A DNA stretch of 64,000 nt from an uncultured Prochlorococcus sp. (GTDB lineage Bacteria > Cyanobacteriota > Cyanobacteriia > PCC-6307 > Cyanobiaceae): contig CACEWU010000003.1 in NCBI GenBank assembly GCA_902563335.1, positions 1 through 64,000 on the forward strand, written 5' to 3'. How positions within the stretch are numbered: position 1 is the first letter of the stretch; every line of letters starts with the position of its first letter. Shown piece after piece: positions 10,085 through 17,573 of this stretch. The position numbers and the translations under genes were made by a program. The notes under the pieces were generated by a model that was given only the letters and a program-made list of their open reading frames with translations, was not told the origin of the DNA and did not search any database.

Positions 10085-10423
10085 GAAAATACATCTCAAC
10101 TAAGTTCCTAGTTTAATCAGTGAAATCAACAATTAAACTTGAAGAAAATGTGATGATTTTAAGGAAAGTGTGATATTGCTTACTCTTCAAGAGATTAATC
10201 ACAATGATGCAGATTACTAATATACTCAAAGGTTAGTGAAAATGCCGGTTACACAAATGAAAGATGTGATTAATTAGCCGCATTATTTTTAAAGTAAAAT
10301 AATTATGAAACTATTTCCCATCCCATGAGCAAAAAGAATATGCATATTTATATTCAGAAAATGCTGAACACTATTGCTACCAGTGGCTGAATTTTTCAGA
10401 GCAGAAGAACGATTAGACTTTGA
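10085..10423. other. AT-rich spacer with repeated TGTGAT motifs
   Basis: Divergent spacer between the SHOCT gene and the B12 riboswitch. It holds no convincing gene; a 21-codon ATG ORF at 10325 is too short to support. TGTGAT occurs at 10149, 10169 and 10265 with the complement ATCACA at 10198, and two more copies lie at 9182 and 9238 on the other side of the SHOCT gene. Promoters for both flanking units should lie here, but I could not pick a clear -35/-10 pair. Confidence 0.4.
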
Positions 10424-10545
10424 GTTAAAGGTTTCAATGGAGAACAGCCATTGGAGGTAACGGGGAAAAGCGGTGAAAATCCGCTACTGTCCCGCAGCTG
10501 TGAAGTATCGATATTCATCGATATTAGTCAGAAGGCCCGCCTTAT
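10424..10545 (+). promoter_or_regulatory. Cobalamin (B12) riboswitch
   Basis: The leader contains the conserved core of the B12 element: GGTAACGGGGAA, AGCGGTGAAAATCCGC, TACTGTCCCGCAGCTGTGAAG and the closing AGTCAGAAGGCCCGCC. A variable hairpin TATCGAT-ATTC-ATCGATA lies between the last two blocks. No terminator stem with a T run follows; the element ends about 25 nt before the hupE ATG and a GAGG ribosome site sits at 10559, so translational control through sequestration is the likely mode. The family binds adenosyl- or related cobalamins and shuts off B12 or cobalt uptake genes; in this organism the ligand would probably be pseudocobalamin (inference). Confidence 0.93.
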
Positions 10546-10570
10546 TTCACAATTCGACGAGGATCGACCT

Positions 10571-11203
10571 ATGACCGTTCCCTTCTTAGGGCGTAAGCAT
10601 TTTCTTGCAGTTTTAGTTCCATTATTTGTTTTACTGACTTTTTTAGCTGATCCAGCTTTGGCTCATCATCCCTTTGGGATGGGCGACAGTTCAGAGCTGT
10701 CAGCTTGGCAAGCTCTACTTAGCGGGATCGGGCATCCATTGCTTGGACCTGATCATCTACTTTTCATGCTAGGCATCGCCCTTGTGGGACTCAAAAGAAA
10801 CAAGAAATGGCTTTTGCCTCTTTTATCTCTTGGATTAGCCGGAAGTGCATTGGTGCAGTTGCTCCCCTTACCTGATGTAGTAACTCCCTGGGCAGAAGCA
10901 CTTGTCTCTTTGTCTTTGGCAATAGAAGGCTTAATTGTTCTGAATCGTTTGAGCGCAAAATGGCTCTTGCCAATGTTTGCTTTCCACGGCTATTTGCTTG
11001 GGAGCACAATTGTTGGTGCGGAACCTACACTTCTTATAGGTTATTTTTCAGGTCTCCTTCTTGCGCAAGGATCTTTACTTTTACTTGTAACAGCAGCGTC
11101 TCAAAAAGTGATCACTAGCCTTGGTAATAATAGTCGCAATTTGTTTGCTGGTATCTGGATAGGTATAGGACTTGCTTTCTCTTGGGTAGCTCTCGTCCCA
11201 TAA
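10571..11203 (+). CDS. hupE: HupE/UreJ family metal transporter, probable cobalt uptake
   Basis: Inner-membrane permease of the HupE/UreJ family, which moves Ni2+ or Co2+. I start at the ATG at 10571 with GAGG 9 bp upstream, giving 210 residues; the ORF track start at 10451 lies inside the riboswitch and is not real. A cleavable signal-like segment ends in ADPALA, which exposes HHPFGMGD as a histidine-rich metal-binding N-terminus. The family motif HPLLGPDHLLFMLG follows, then five or six hydrophobic helices. The B12 riboswitch in front points to cobalt for corrin synthesis rather than nickel, a pairing known from other cyanobacteria. Confidence 0.88.
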   Translation: MTVPFLGRKHFLAVLVPLFVLLTFLADPALAHHPFGMGDSSELSAWQALLSGIGHPLLGPDHLLFMLGIALVGLKRNKKWLLPLLSLGLAGSALVQLLPLPDVVTPWAEALVSLSLAIEGLIVLNRLSAKWLLPMFAFHGYLLGSTIVGAEPTLLIGYFSGLLLAQGSLLLLVTAASQKVITSLGNNSRNLFAGIWIGIGLAFSWVALVP

Positions 11204-11389
11204 CACCCCTAAGGAAGATATGCATTCGAAATAGAAGGATATAATTGCAAAGCGTCATTAGTTTTACACTGGACTCTATTCATAGAACTTCCGATAAATT
11301 TATATAGAATGATCTCAACAATAATATTAAATTGGAGATACAGCTAGTAAATTTTCAATGCTTCTATCAATGCTTTATTGCAAATGAAT

Positions 11390-12184
11390 TTAAGAATCCG
11401 CTAAAGAATTTAAGGTAAGTGCATATTCGTATATTGAGAAGTCTAGTCTATTTAAATCTTCGAGCTTTCGAATTACTTTAGGGCTTAGGTCTTGTCTTGA
11501 CATTGCGTTAGATTTTCCAGTATGAGGATTTTCGGAAGATTTATTAATGAAAGGGACCTCTCCTTGATAATTTATGCCAAGCCAATTACTAAGACTGCTT
11601 ACTGATTTAGGGAAGTTTTCAGTAATTCCGATGACAGAGCATTGTTCTAGTGTGTTTTTAGCTGTTTTCAAAATGTCTTCAGGTTGAATATACTTGGCAG
11701 CTAAGGCAACTAATTCTTGTAAACCATTATATGGACCACCTTTTGTTTTTAACTTATTTAAGTCTAGATTAATACCAAGTACACGTGCCTGATAATTAGA
11801 AAGAAATTGTTTGATACCTGGCTCTTCCAAGCAAGCCTCAACATCACCTTCTAGTCTTTTGATTCTTTCATGAAGTGTAGTTCCAGGATTTCTAATATGT
11901 GCATTTATTTGTGAAATCATTCGATCTATTGGATTTCTTAGAAGAGTAATGATATCTAGATTTTTAATTTGTTCCTTCTCTAGTAGTGTTGGTAAGCCTA
12001 ATCCAAAATGACCATGATAATAGTTATAAGTTCTAATTTTTTCGTTAGGAAGCACTAGCAATTCTGGAATTAGTCCAGCAGGACAACGTTCTTTAATATG
12101 AAAAGAAAGTTCTGCAATTTTATTAAAGGAGCTACCAGCAGTTTTATTGATATGCAGAAAATAAATTTTTTTTGCTGACCTCAT
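11390..12184 (-). CDS. Sulfotransferase family protein
   Basis: Predicted PAPS-dependent sulfotransferase. The 5'-phosphosulfate loop is at the N-terminus (IYFLHINKTAGSSF, residues 7-20) and the 3'-phosphate motif is TLLRNPIDRMISQI (about 99-112), the spacing seen in the Sulfotransfer_2 group that modifies sugars. 264 residues. The substrate is unknown; with the DUF616-like gene nearby a cell-surface glycan is a reasonable guess. It stands alone on the minus strand between long spacers, which fits an accessory, possibly transferred gene. Confidence 0.75.
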   Translation of the reverse strand: MRSAKKIYFLHINKTAGSSFNKIAELSFHIKERCPAGLIPELLVLPNEKIRTYNYYHGHFGLGLPTLLEKEQIKNLDIITLLRNPIDRMISQINAHIRNPGTTLHERIKRLEGDVEACLEEPGIKQFLSNYQARVLGINLDLNKLKTKGGPYNGLQELVALAAKYIQPEDILKTAKNTLEQCSVIGITENFPKSVSSLSNWLGINYQGEVPFINKSSENPHTGKSNAMSRQDLSPKVIRKLEDLNRLDFSIYEYALTLNSLADS

Positions 12185-12465
12185 AGAAATAACTTTAATT
12201 CTTTTTAATTTAGTGTGTTCATTGTATTGGATTCTTTTTCATGACATTTGACCTTGTCTGATTAAATCTACAATTTATCAACAATACTATAGATTATTTG
12301 CTTAGCAACTCCTTGCTTTGCAGCATGGTCGTACCTAAACCATCATATTTCATTGTGGCGATCAATCACTGTTTCTCAGGAAAAAAATTACATCTGTCTT
12401 GTTGTCCATATAGAAGTTGTTTATTGGCTACACTTGAAATCTGATCCCTAGGCCACTCAGAATCA

Positions 12466-12861
12466 ATGAGAATGCTCACTTGGGATGAGTTCAACTCTTG
12501 CGTTGAAAGTATTACTTCTTCATGTAAGAACCGAGCTTTTTGTGGCGTTTATGGATTCCCTCGAGGTGGGCTTTGTTTGGCAGTTGCATTGAGTCATTCG
12601 TTGAATATTCCTTTGCTCAATCAATTAGAACCCAGTTCTCTTGTAGTTGATGATGTTTATGAATCAGGTAAGACTTTAAGTAGAGTTTTGAATTTTCCTG
12701 ACATTACTACTTTTGTTTGGTTGAGTAAAGTGAAACCTATCTGGTGGAATACTGTTGAGCTCAGTGATCCCAATGAATGGCTTGTATTTCCTTGGGAGAA
12801 TCAAGAACGTGCATATTTAGATGAAAAACTTTATCGAAATGCTCGTGGATTATCTAAATGA
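12466..12861 (+). CDS. Compact phosphoribosyltransferase-like protein
   Basis: Small (131 residues) type-I PRTase-like protein. The PRPP-binding motif SLVVDDVYESGKT (about 58-70) matches the VVDDxxxTGxT consensus with Ser for the first Thr, and an upstream PPi-loop-like YGFPRGGLCLAVA (29-41) is present. The two are only about 27 residues apart, much less than in standard hypoxanthine or orotate PRTases, so the core is stripped down and base specificity cannot be read. ATG at 12466 (or 12472). Its stop overlaps the start of the next gene in ATGA, so the two are translationally coupled. Confidence 0.7.
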   Translation: MRMLTWDEFNSCVESITSSCKNRAFCGVYGFPRGGLCLAVALSHSLNIPLLNQLEPSSLVVDDVYESGKTLSRVLNFPDITTFVWLSKVKPIWWNTVELSDPNEWLVFPWENQERAYLDEKLYRNARGLSK

Positions 12862-13322
12862 CTAAAAAAATCATCTATCTAGCTTCACCATATGGGTTCT
12901 CTAGGCAATGGAGTGAAAGACTTATCCCTCAATTTGTAACTGCCCTAGAAGGAATAGGTTTGAAGGTTTGGGAGCCTTTTGCACGTAATAGTCAGGTTGA
13001 TTTCTCACGTAGTGGCTGGGCTTACAACGTTGCAATTGCTGATTTGCAAGACGTTAAAGATGCGCATGCAATTTTTGCAATTGTTAATGGTAATCCTCCG
13101 GATGAAGGTGTGATGGTTGAACTTGGAGTTGCTATTGCATTGAAGAAACCCACTTTTCTATTTAGAGATGATTTTAGACGATGTACTGATTCAACAGATT
13201 ATCCATTAAATTTGATGATTTTTTCTGGACTGCCTGCTATTGGATGGGAAGACTATTTCTATACATCAATAGATGAAATTGGGAATAAAGATAAGGCCTT
13301 ATTTCGTTGGGTAGACTCTTAA
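12858..13322 (+). CDS. Nucleoside 2-deoxyribosyltransferase family protein
   Basis: N-deoxyribosyltransferase/hydrolase fold (NDT, Rcl-like), which cleaves or swaps the base of deoxynucleosides or dNMPs. Seen: IIYLASPYGFS at the N-terminus (substrate loop), AIADLQDVKDAHAIFAIVNG, and the catalytic block PPDEGVMVELGVAIALKKPT with Glu88 as the expected nucleophile and Asp82 near it. 154 residues is usual for the family. It is coupled by ATGA overlap to the PRTase-like gene, suggesting one releases a base and the other re-attaches phosphoribose (inference). Confidence 0.8.
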   Translation: MTKKIIYLASPYGFSRQWSERLIPQFVTALEGIGLKVWEPFARNSQVDFSRSGWAYNVAIADLQDVKDAHAIFAIVNGNPPDEGVMVELGVAIALKKPTFLFRDDFRRCTDSTDYPLNLMIFSGLPAIGWEDYFYTSIDEIGNKDKALFRWVDS

Positions 13323-13338
13323 ATAATTTTCCTTTTAT

Positions 13339-13363
13339 GAGTTAATGAATTAACTCTTTTATT
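13339..13363 (+). terminator. Possible weak terminator after the PRTase/NDT pair
   Basis: Perfect 8-bp inverted repeat GAGTTAAT-GA-ATTAACTC followed directly by TTTTATT. The stem is AT-rich and the loop is only two bases, so stability is doubtful, but the placement 17 bp after the NDT stop codon fits a Rho-independent terminator. Confidence 0.4.
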
Positions 13364-13511
13364 CTTAAAATTTACTTCTAATACAATTAGAATACCTAAG
13401 TCTATACTTGAAATGTGGCGAGAGGAATTCTTACTTTCTTGTAAATACATATAAAAATGATTCTTTATTAGCCCAATATTTAGATAATTGGATTTCTTTT
13501 TTGAACAATCA

Positions 13512-14186
13512 TCAAGCTTCTTGATTTAGATTTGCCTCTCTGCCTCGCCAATCCCATTCAAATATAGTCTTATTGCTGTTTATAGTCCCCTCGAAAAGAG
13601 AATAGCTTAGTCCTGATTGTTGTAAGAGATAAGGGAATGAGACTTGGTCTTCTATGCTCCAAATTGCATTATGTATAAACCATTCTTCCATTAATTTTCT
13701 AGCTTTGCGATGGTAAGCAAAGAATGTCATTGAAAATAGATTTTCATCTGTAAAATCTTGGTCTCCGTAGTATTGAATAAGTTGTTCAAGAAGCGGCTCA
13801 CCTTGATAACGCTTGGTGAAATATTTATTGTTATTTGCAAGTTGAGAGCGAATATAATTAACTTCTTCCAAAATAGAATTTGCCTTAGTATGCCTGAATA
13901 GACAGAGTGGATTGTTACCAGCTGTATCAAGAATGACTTCAGCAATATCAATATCTTTAAGCTTAATTGAAGAATCAAGCCAGACATACCATTCTGCATC
14001 TACATACTTCCATTCGAGCATTTTTGGAATTTTACTTTTTAATCTGGGATGCATCGATAGATGTCTTGATGGAGTATTTCCATCGTGATAGTAATTTAGT
14101 GAAACTTTATTGCCTTTTGATCTGACCTTATGAATCCAAGGTATTGACCCTCCAAAATGTGCTGAAACAGCATGTAAATGTGTCAT
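13512..14186 (-). CDS. DUF616-like putative glycosyltransferase
   Basis: 224-residue soluble protein that resembles the DUF616/TOD1-type glycosyltransferase-like group: an acidic/aromatic core KYVDAEWYVWLDSSIKL (about 60-76, with a possible metal-binding WLD) and a later IEDQVSFPYLLQQSGLSY region (about 180-197) that fits the conserved DQ-S/P-Y element. No signal peptide or membrane segment. The reaction and acceptor are unknown. Neighbours are an upstream-facing nucleotide pair and a nearly 500-bp spacer, so it is best read as an accessory gene for surface sugar metabolism (inference). Confidence 0.5.
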   Translation of the reverse strand: MTHLHAVSAHFGGSIPWIHKVRSKGNKVSLNYYHDGNTPSRHLSMHPRLKSKIPKMLEWKYVDAEWYVWLDSSIKLKDIDIAEVILDTAGNNPLCLFRHTKANSILEEVNYIRSQLANNNKYFTKRYQGEPLLEQLIQYYGDQDFTDENLFSMTFFAYHRKARKLMEEWFIHNAIWSIEDQVSFPYLLQQSGLSYSLFEGTINSNKTIFEWDWRGREANLNQEA

Positions 14187-14666
14187 TGCTTTTCACGACA
14201 AATTAACCTTTGATGAAGATAATACCTACTTTTGAGTTCTTTTGTTTTTGGATGTTGATCCTGGAGCGTTGACCTTAAGTTAATCTAACTTGCATGATGC
14301 TATTCTTTATATGAAATTAAATTGTTCTATTGACCTTTATTCCCTTAACTTTCTATTTTAGTTTAGTGCATATAGATAATGGAATTAGTTCTTTTAGAGG
14401 TTGTTATTGATCATTGTTCTTTTTTATAATTTAACTATTTGATGGATTTTGGAGTACCTGAAAAAGATGATCAGTTTCTCTCAGAATTTAACCTAGAAAT
14501 TAACTGTTTGCATTAACGTTGTGTAATTATTTTTTCTCTTCGCCTAATATTTTCCTGCTATTTGCTCTTAAAAATTCGAGTTTGCTGCCCGCTGTAAATT
14601 TGTTAATGTCTTACGAGTTAGGGAAGGAATATCTAAAAAAGAAAGGTTGAGCTCTGGCTGTGAAAT
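14187..14666. other. Spacer without recognisable gene
   Basis: About 480 bp, strongly AT-rich in its first 350 bp, with stops in all frames. I see only a 14-codon ATG ORF near 14608 that I do not support. It carries the upstream region of the DUF616-like gene and the downstream end of a small minus-strand ORF. Confidence 0.4.
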
Positions 14667-14813
14667 TTAAGCTCCTACAAAGACGGGTGCAAAGCTCCAG
14701 GCTAAGGCTAGTTGCCTGAATGGAAACCCAAAGAAGGTAGAGACCACTTCAACAGCTACTCGTCCAGCTAGCACTTGAAAAAAGAAGATGATCCAATACC
14801 TTATTAGACTCAC
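14667..14813 (-). CDS. Tiny hydrophobic protein (48 aa), not in the ORF track
   Basis: Minus-strand frame with GTG at 14813 (or TTG at 14819) and TAA at 14667. It encodes SLIRYWIIFFFQVLAGRVAV at the N-terminus and ends FRQLALAWSFAPVFVGA: one or two membrane helices with a short FGFPFRQ loop. Residue composition is protein-like while the overlapping frames are stop-rich. I recognise no family. The GTG start lies inside the 3' arm of a perfect 10-bp hairpin, so initiation may be structure-controlled, or the true start may be different. Confidence 0.5.
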   Translation of the reverse strand: MSLIRYWIIFFFQVLAGRVAVEVVSTFFGFPFRQLALAWSFAPVFVGA

Positions 14814-14831
14814 TCGCAAACTGCGAGTGAG
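14809..14831. other. Perfect 10-bp inverted repeat
   Basis: CTCACTCGCA-AAC-TGCGAGTGAG, GC-richer than its surroundings. Neither strand has a T run after it, so a simple terminator is not obvious. On the minus strand it lies between the 168-aa gene and the 48-aa ORF and covers that ORF's start codon. Confidence 0.7.
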
Positions 14832-14929
14832 AAAGATTAGGAAATTTAATCAAATAGTTTTTCTTTAATGATATAAATTTTAATTTGATTGCTAAAAGGT
14901 ATGTTATTGCATTGATTTTTTGATTAGTT

Positions 14930-15436
14930 TTAATAGGTACGTGGTGATTTTTGTTTGATTAATAAGAATATGATGAGAATAGAACCCCAGATAGGAAGTA
15001 AATAAAGAACTGTCATTAACCCCATAAGCATTAATCCGATAATGGATAAGCCTATTAAAGTAATACTAATTAGTGCTAACCATCTACGTATTTCATTCGA
15101 CCAGAATTTTCCGGTAACTTTTTCTAAAAGTATCTTCAATCTCTTATGCTCTTTGTGCAGTGATATCAATCTATCTTCATGCCATTTTGCTGATTTATTA
15201 GCTGCAGAAATGACCATATTTTGTTGAAGATTAGCAAGCCAATTATTATTTCTAGATATTGATGATCTAAAACTAACTGCTTTGGCGTTGATTAAACTAG
15301 ATGTAATTTCCGAGATTTCTTGCTCAATTAATATTAATTGTTGTTTTAGATGATCTGCGCTTTGAGCTTCTTTAATTGGGTTACGTTTTTTAATTGATGT
15401 GGATAGGGACTTATTTTGAACAATCTTTGGGCGCAT
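14930..15436 (-). CDS. Hypothetical membrane protein with coiled coil
   Basis: 168 residues, family not recognised. Basic N-terminus, then a long heptad-rich stretch (about 25-105, EAQSADHLKQQLILIEQEI onward) and two adjoining C-terminal membrane helices (about 115-160, ALISITLIGLSIIGLMLMG and a second of LYLLPIWGSILIIFLL), ending in a short basic tail KQKSPRTY. This layout suggests an inner-membrane protein with a cytoplasmic coiled coil. ATG at 15436. Codon use looks like the neighbourhood. Confidence 0.6.
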   Translation of the reverse strand: MRPKIVQNKSLSTSIKKRNPIKEAQSADHLKQQLILIEQEISEITSSLINAKAVSFRSSISRNNNWLANLQQNMVISAANKSAKWHEDRLISLHKEHKRLKILLEKVTGKFWSNEIRRWLALISITLIGLSIIGLMLMGLMTVLYLLPIWGSILIIFLLIKQKSPRTY

Positions 15437-15571
15437 CAGATTGAATTTGTTATGGCAAAACAGGTTTCTGTTTAAGCACTTACACTACTATGAATTATAT
15501 TAAATCACATCTTATTAGAAAAGATAATTATCCCTCTTAAGATATTTTTTAGGAGTTTTGTTTGAATTTCA

Positions 15572-15727
15572 ATGGTTGAGAAAACAAAGAACCCAATCAA
15601 GATTGCTTACGAGGAGTTTTGGGTGCCAGTTTTCGGCAGAATACTCATGTTTTTTGCTCGTTGGATTGAAGGTAAAGACGAATTAGAGAAGAAGCCTACG
15701 TATGACTTAAGAGATAAGACCAAATAA
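15572..15727 (+). CDS. Small conserved-looking protein (51 aa), not in the ORF track
   Basis: ATG at 15572, TAA ending at 15727; an in-frame TGA just upstream fixes the start. The sequence starts MVEKTKNPIKIAYEEFW, has an aromatic amphipathic centre VPVFGRILMFFARWIEG, and ends in a charged tail DKTK. An AGGAG lies about 16 bp upstream, rather far for a ribosome site. Possibly a peripheral membrane mini-protein; no family recognised. Confidence 0.6.
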   Translation: MVEKTKNPIKIAYEEFWVPVFGRILMFFARWIEGKDELEKKPTYDLRDKTK

Positions 15728-15782
15728 GCAAAGATTATTTGGTCTATAGGCTTTTCTAGTGACATAAGTGGAATTTTTTGAT

Positions 15783-15965
15783 TTACGACAGCCAAAACCC
15801 TCCTTGTCTTAATACTGCAAAATAACGTTCATTGGTTTGAGCTTGTCTTTGAACGATTGGTTTGGTTTTTGATGAGGCATGACTTTGCCTTGTAAGGGAG
15901 TCAATTGTGTAGCGCGTTAACCTGTCAAAAATTGAGCGACTTCTGGGCCATTTGAGGTAGGCCAT
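15783..15965 (-). CDS. Small basic hypothetical protein (60 aa)
   Basis: ATG at 15965 (MAYLKWPRSRSIFDRLTRYT), six codons inside the track start at 15983. It is rich in Arg/Ser/Thr and ends NERYFAVLRQGGFWLS. No membrane segment and no family I can name; the order of residues looks like a real small cyanobacterial protein rather than a shadow, and no gene lies opposite. A perfect palindrome sits 25 bp upstream of the start. Confidence 0.45.
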   Translation of the reverse strand: MAYLKWPRSRSIFDRLTRYTIDSLTRQSHASSKTKPIVQRQAQTNERYFAVLRQGGFWLS

Positions 15966-15989
15966 GCGTGAAATGCAGTGCACACCCAG

Positions 15990-16003
15990 GTATTAGCTAA
16001 TAC
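15990..16003. promoter_or_regulatory. 14-bp perfect palindrome
   Basis: GTATTAGCTAATAC, 25 bp upstream of the minus-strand 60-aa ORF. Could be an operator for a dimeric repressor or a leader hairpin; no matching regulator is identified. Confidence 0.4.
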
Positions 16004-16162
16004 TTGAAGCAAACTCAATTAACGTAATTATTTTTTCCATATATAAAATATTGATATCAAATCATTTCTAACCCCTTAGAGATATCCAACTCTTCTTTCT
16101 TTATTGTTGATACCTAAATAAACGAATGATATTGAGCACGTTTCTGGGACATGCATGAAAGT

Positions 16163-16202
16163 GTTCCTTTAGGGGAACCAAGTCAATTAAGCGGTTCCTT
16201 TT
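16163..16202 (+). terminator. Hairpin with alternative pairing, possible plus-strand terminator
   Basis: GGAACC (16174) and GGTTCC (16193) can form a 6-bp stem with a 13-nt loop followed by TTTT. A competing upstream GTTCC (16163) could pair with the same GGAAC. No plus-strand gene precedes it, so it would terminate either an unannotated small RNA or nothing; it also lies downstream of the minus-strand psbY-like gene. Confidence 0.35.
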
Positions 16203-16220
16203 AAAAGCTCTGTTTTGGGC

Positions 16221-16361
16221 TTAGCCGTCAACAGCTTGGTTTAGGCCATCAAGGACTGCCTTGGGATCGAGTTTAAATACTCCCCATCTGGTCAGCCAAA
16301 ATACAGTCCACACTACGGAGAAAACTATTGGGAATAGAACCAGTACAACTCGGAGATCCAT
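16221..16361 (-). CDS. psbY: PsbY-like single-helix protein (46 aa), not in the ORF track
   Basis: ATG at 16361, TAA at 16221. The start MDLRVVLVLFPIVFSVVWTV matches the MDxRxxxVxxPVxxAxxWA pattern of PsbY, a small photosystem II subunit with one thylakoid helix. The tail FKLDPKAVLDGLNQAVDG is longer and more acidic than in typical PsbY, so another one-helix photosynthetic protein remains possible. It is monocistronic with spacers on both sides, as is common for small psb genes. Confidence 0.55.
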   Translation of the reverse strand: MDLRVVLVLFPIVFSVVWTVFWLTRWGVFKLDPKAVLDGLNQAVDG

Positions 16362-16714
16362 GTCAGCGCTTTGAGGGGAGTTATCAAACCTAGGTTACTA
16401 GGCAAGGTGGGTCAAGCGAACATCCGCTTGAGAATTTTTACCTTTGAGTGTTTTTCTGTATTTTTTGAAAGCTTAAGCTTTTCTGAGAAGTGCATTTTGA
16501 TCACTCTCAGTCCACCTGATGCAACAAAAATGACCGTGAACACTATGGTCTTTGATAGTTGCAATGATTTTCTTACCAGATTTTACTGGCCATCTTTTCT
16601 GGGGTTTAAAAGATCAGATGATCTCTTGCTCGTAACTCCTTCTATCTATCTATTGGAGGATCTTTTGTAAAAGTAGATAATTAAGACAACTTCAAGGCTT
16701 AGTGAGGACAACCC
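16362..16714. other. Spacer upstream of the pentapeptide gene
   Basis: About 350 bp. The track lists a 99-codon plus-strand ORF (16371-16670, TTG start), but its product is a mix of aromatic and hydroxyl residues without domain features and I do not support it. A small hairpin AGATCA-GA-TGATCT lies at about 16611. Promoters for the divergent psbY-like and pentapeptide genes must be here. Confidence 0.35.
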
Positions 16715-17266
16715 ATGAAAATATTTCGGTTCACAAGGCCTGTCTTGATGGGCTTTTTTGCTCTGATTGCCTGCTTGTTAATTGCAGTCCCTGTAGAGGC
16801 TGTTCTTCAACAGGGAGATGAAGTCCCTAACTATGTGCGAGCAGACATAACTGGAATTGACCTTCATGGAGAAGACCTGTCTAAGTCCTCAATAGCTGGT
16901 GCAGTCGCTAGAGAGGCGAATTTGAGTGATGTCGATTTGCATGGCACAGTTTTGACACTTTCAGATTTAAAAGGCTCTAATTTAAATGGAATTGATCTTA
17001 CAGATACCCTTTCTGACAGGGTTAATTTTCAGAGAACAGATCTAAGAAATGCAGTGTTGGTGAACATGATTGCATCAGGCAGTAGTTTTGCAGGAGCTCA
17101 AATAGAAGGAGCAGATTTTACTTTTGCAGTTTTAGATAGTGATGACCAAATTAATCTTTGTAAAATTGCTGAGGGTGTAAATCCGAAAACTGGAATCTCT
17201 ACCCGGGAAAGTCTTGAATGCTCGGATCAATCTCGAGGATATAAGCCTCCTATGCCTGGGACGTAA
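16715..17266 (+). CDS. Exported pentapeptide-repeat protein, probably lumenal
   Basis: 183 residues. A Sec-type signal peptide (basic MKIFRFTRP, hydrophobic core, cleavage near VPVEA-VLQ at about residue 30) targets it to the thylakoid lumen or periplasm. The mature part is a right-handed beta-helix of A(D/N)LxX repeats from about 43 to 150 ([51 protein letters not shown]), then a tail with two Cys that may form a disulfide. Lumenal pentapeptide proteins of this kind are common in cyanobacteria; the role is unknown. Confidence 0.85.
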   Translation: MKIFRFTRPVLMGFFALIACLLIAVPVEAVLQQGDEVPNYVRADITGIDLHGEDLSKSSIAGAVAREANLSDVDLHGTVLTLSDLKGSNLNGIDLTDTLSDRVNFQRTDLRNAVLVNMIASGSSFAGAQIEGADFTFAVLDSDDQINLCKIAEGVNPKTGISTRESLECSDQSRGYKPPMPGT

Positions 17267-17549
17267 TCTCTTGCTATTATTGACCTCTTAGCTGAAAATC
17301 TGTTTTTATTAGAATTAACTTTTCAAGTTAAAATTAGATTCACACCTCCCCCCTTGAGAGACCAACTTTTTCTCAATACAATTTATCAATGAATATATGT
17401 TTAGTTTCTTCACTGATTTATTTGTATAGGGTTTTCCCCTGAGCCTTCAACATGATTTTTACTAAAGATTGAACTTTGCCTGATAACAAAAGATGCGTAG
17501 TTTTCTTCTTAATGCACAACCTTTCTTTCTAATAGGATCTTTGTATATA
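17267..17549. other. Spacer between pentapeptide gene and ssrA
   Basis: Under 300 bp. It contains a 7-bp hairpin TTAACTT-TTC-AAGTTAA at 17315 after the pentapeptide gene, without a T run. No coding frame is convincing. Confidence 0.35.
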
Positions 17550-17573
17550 AAGAGGGGACCTTCCAGTCCCCCT
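17550..17573 (-). terminator. Terminator of ssrA
   Basis: On the minus strand GGGGAC-TGGAAG-GTCCCC followed by TCTTT, directly after the coding piece of the tmRNA. The stem may also be the 3' structural hairpin of the coding RNA. Confidence 0.65.

Noticed and set aside
10325-10390. 21-codon ATG ORF upstream of the riboswitch
   Set aside because: Too short and without supporting signals.
10451-10570. Upstream extension of hupE
   Set aside because: This stretch is the B12 riboswitch; the signal peptide starts at the ATG at 10571.
12325-12444. 39-codon cysteine-rich ORF upstream of the PRTase gene
   Set aside because: Short, no ribosome site, lies in an AT-rich spacer; coincidence is likely.
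13727-13999. Second minus-strand ORF inside the DUF616-like gene
   Set aside because: Shadow frame of the 224-codon gene.
16371-16670. 99-codon ORF before the pentapeptide gene
   Set aside because: TTG start, no domain features, composition unlike a real protein.
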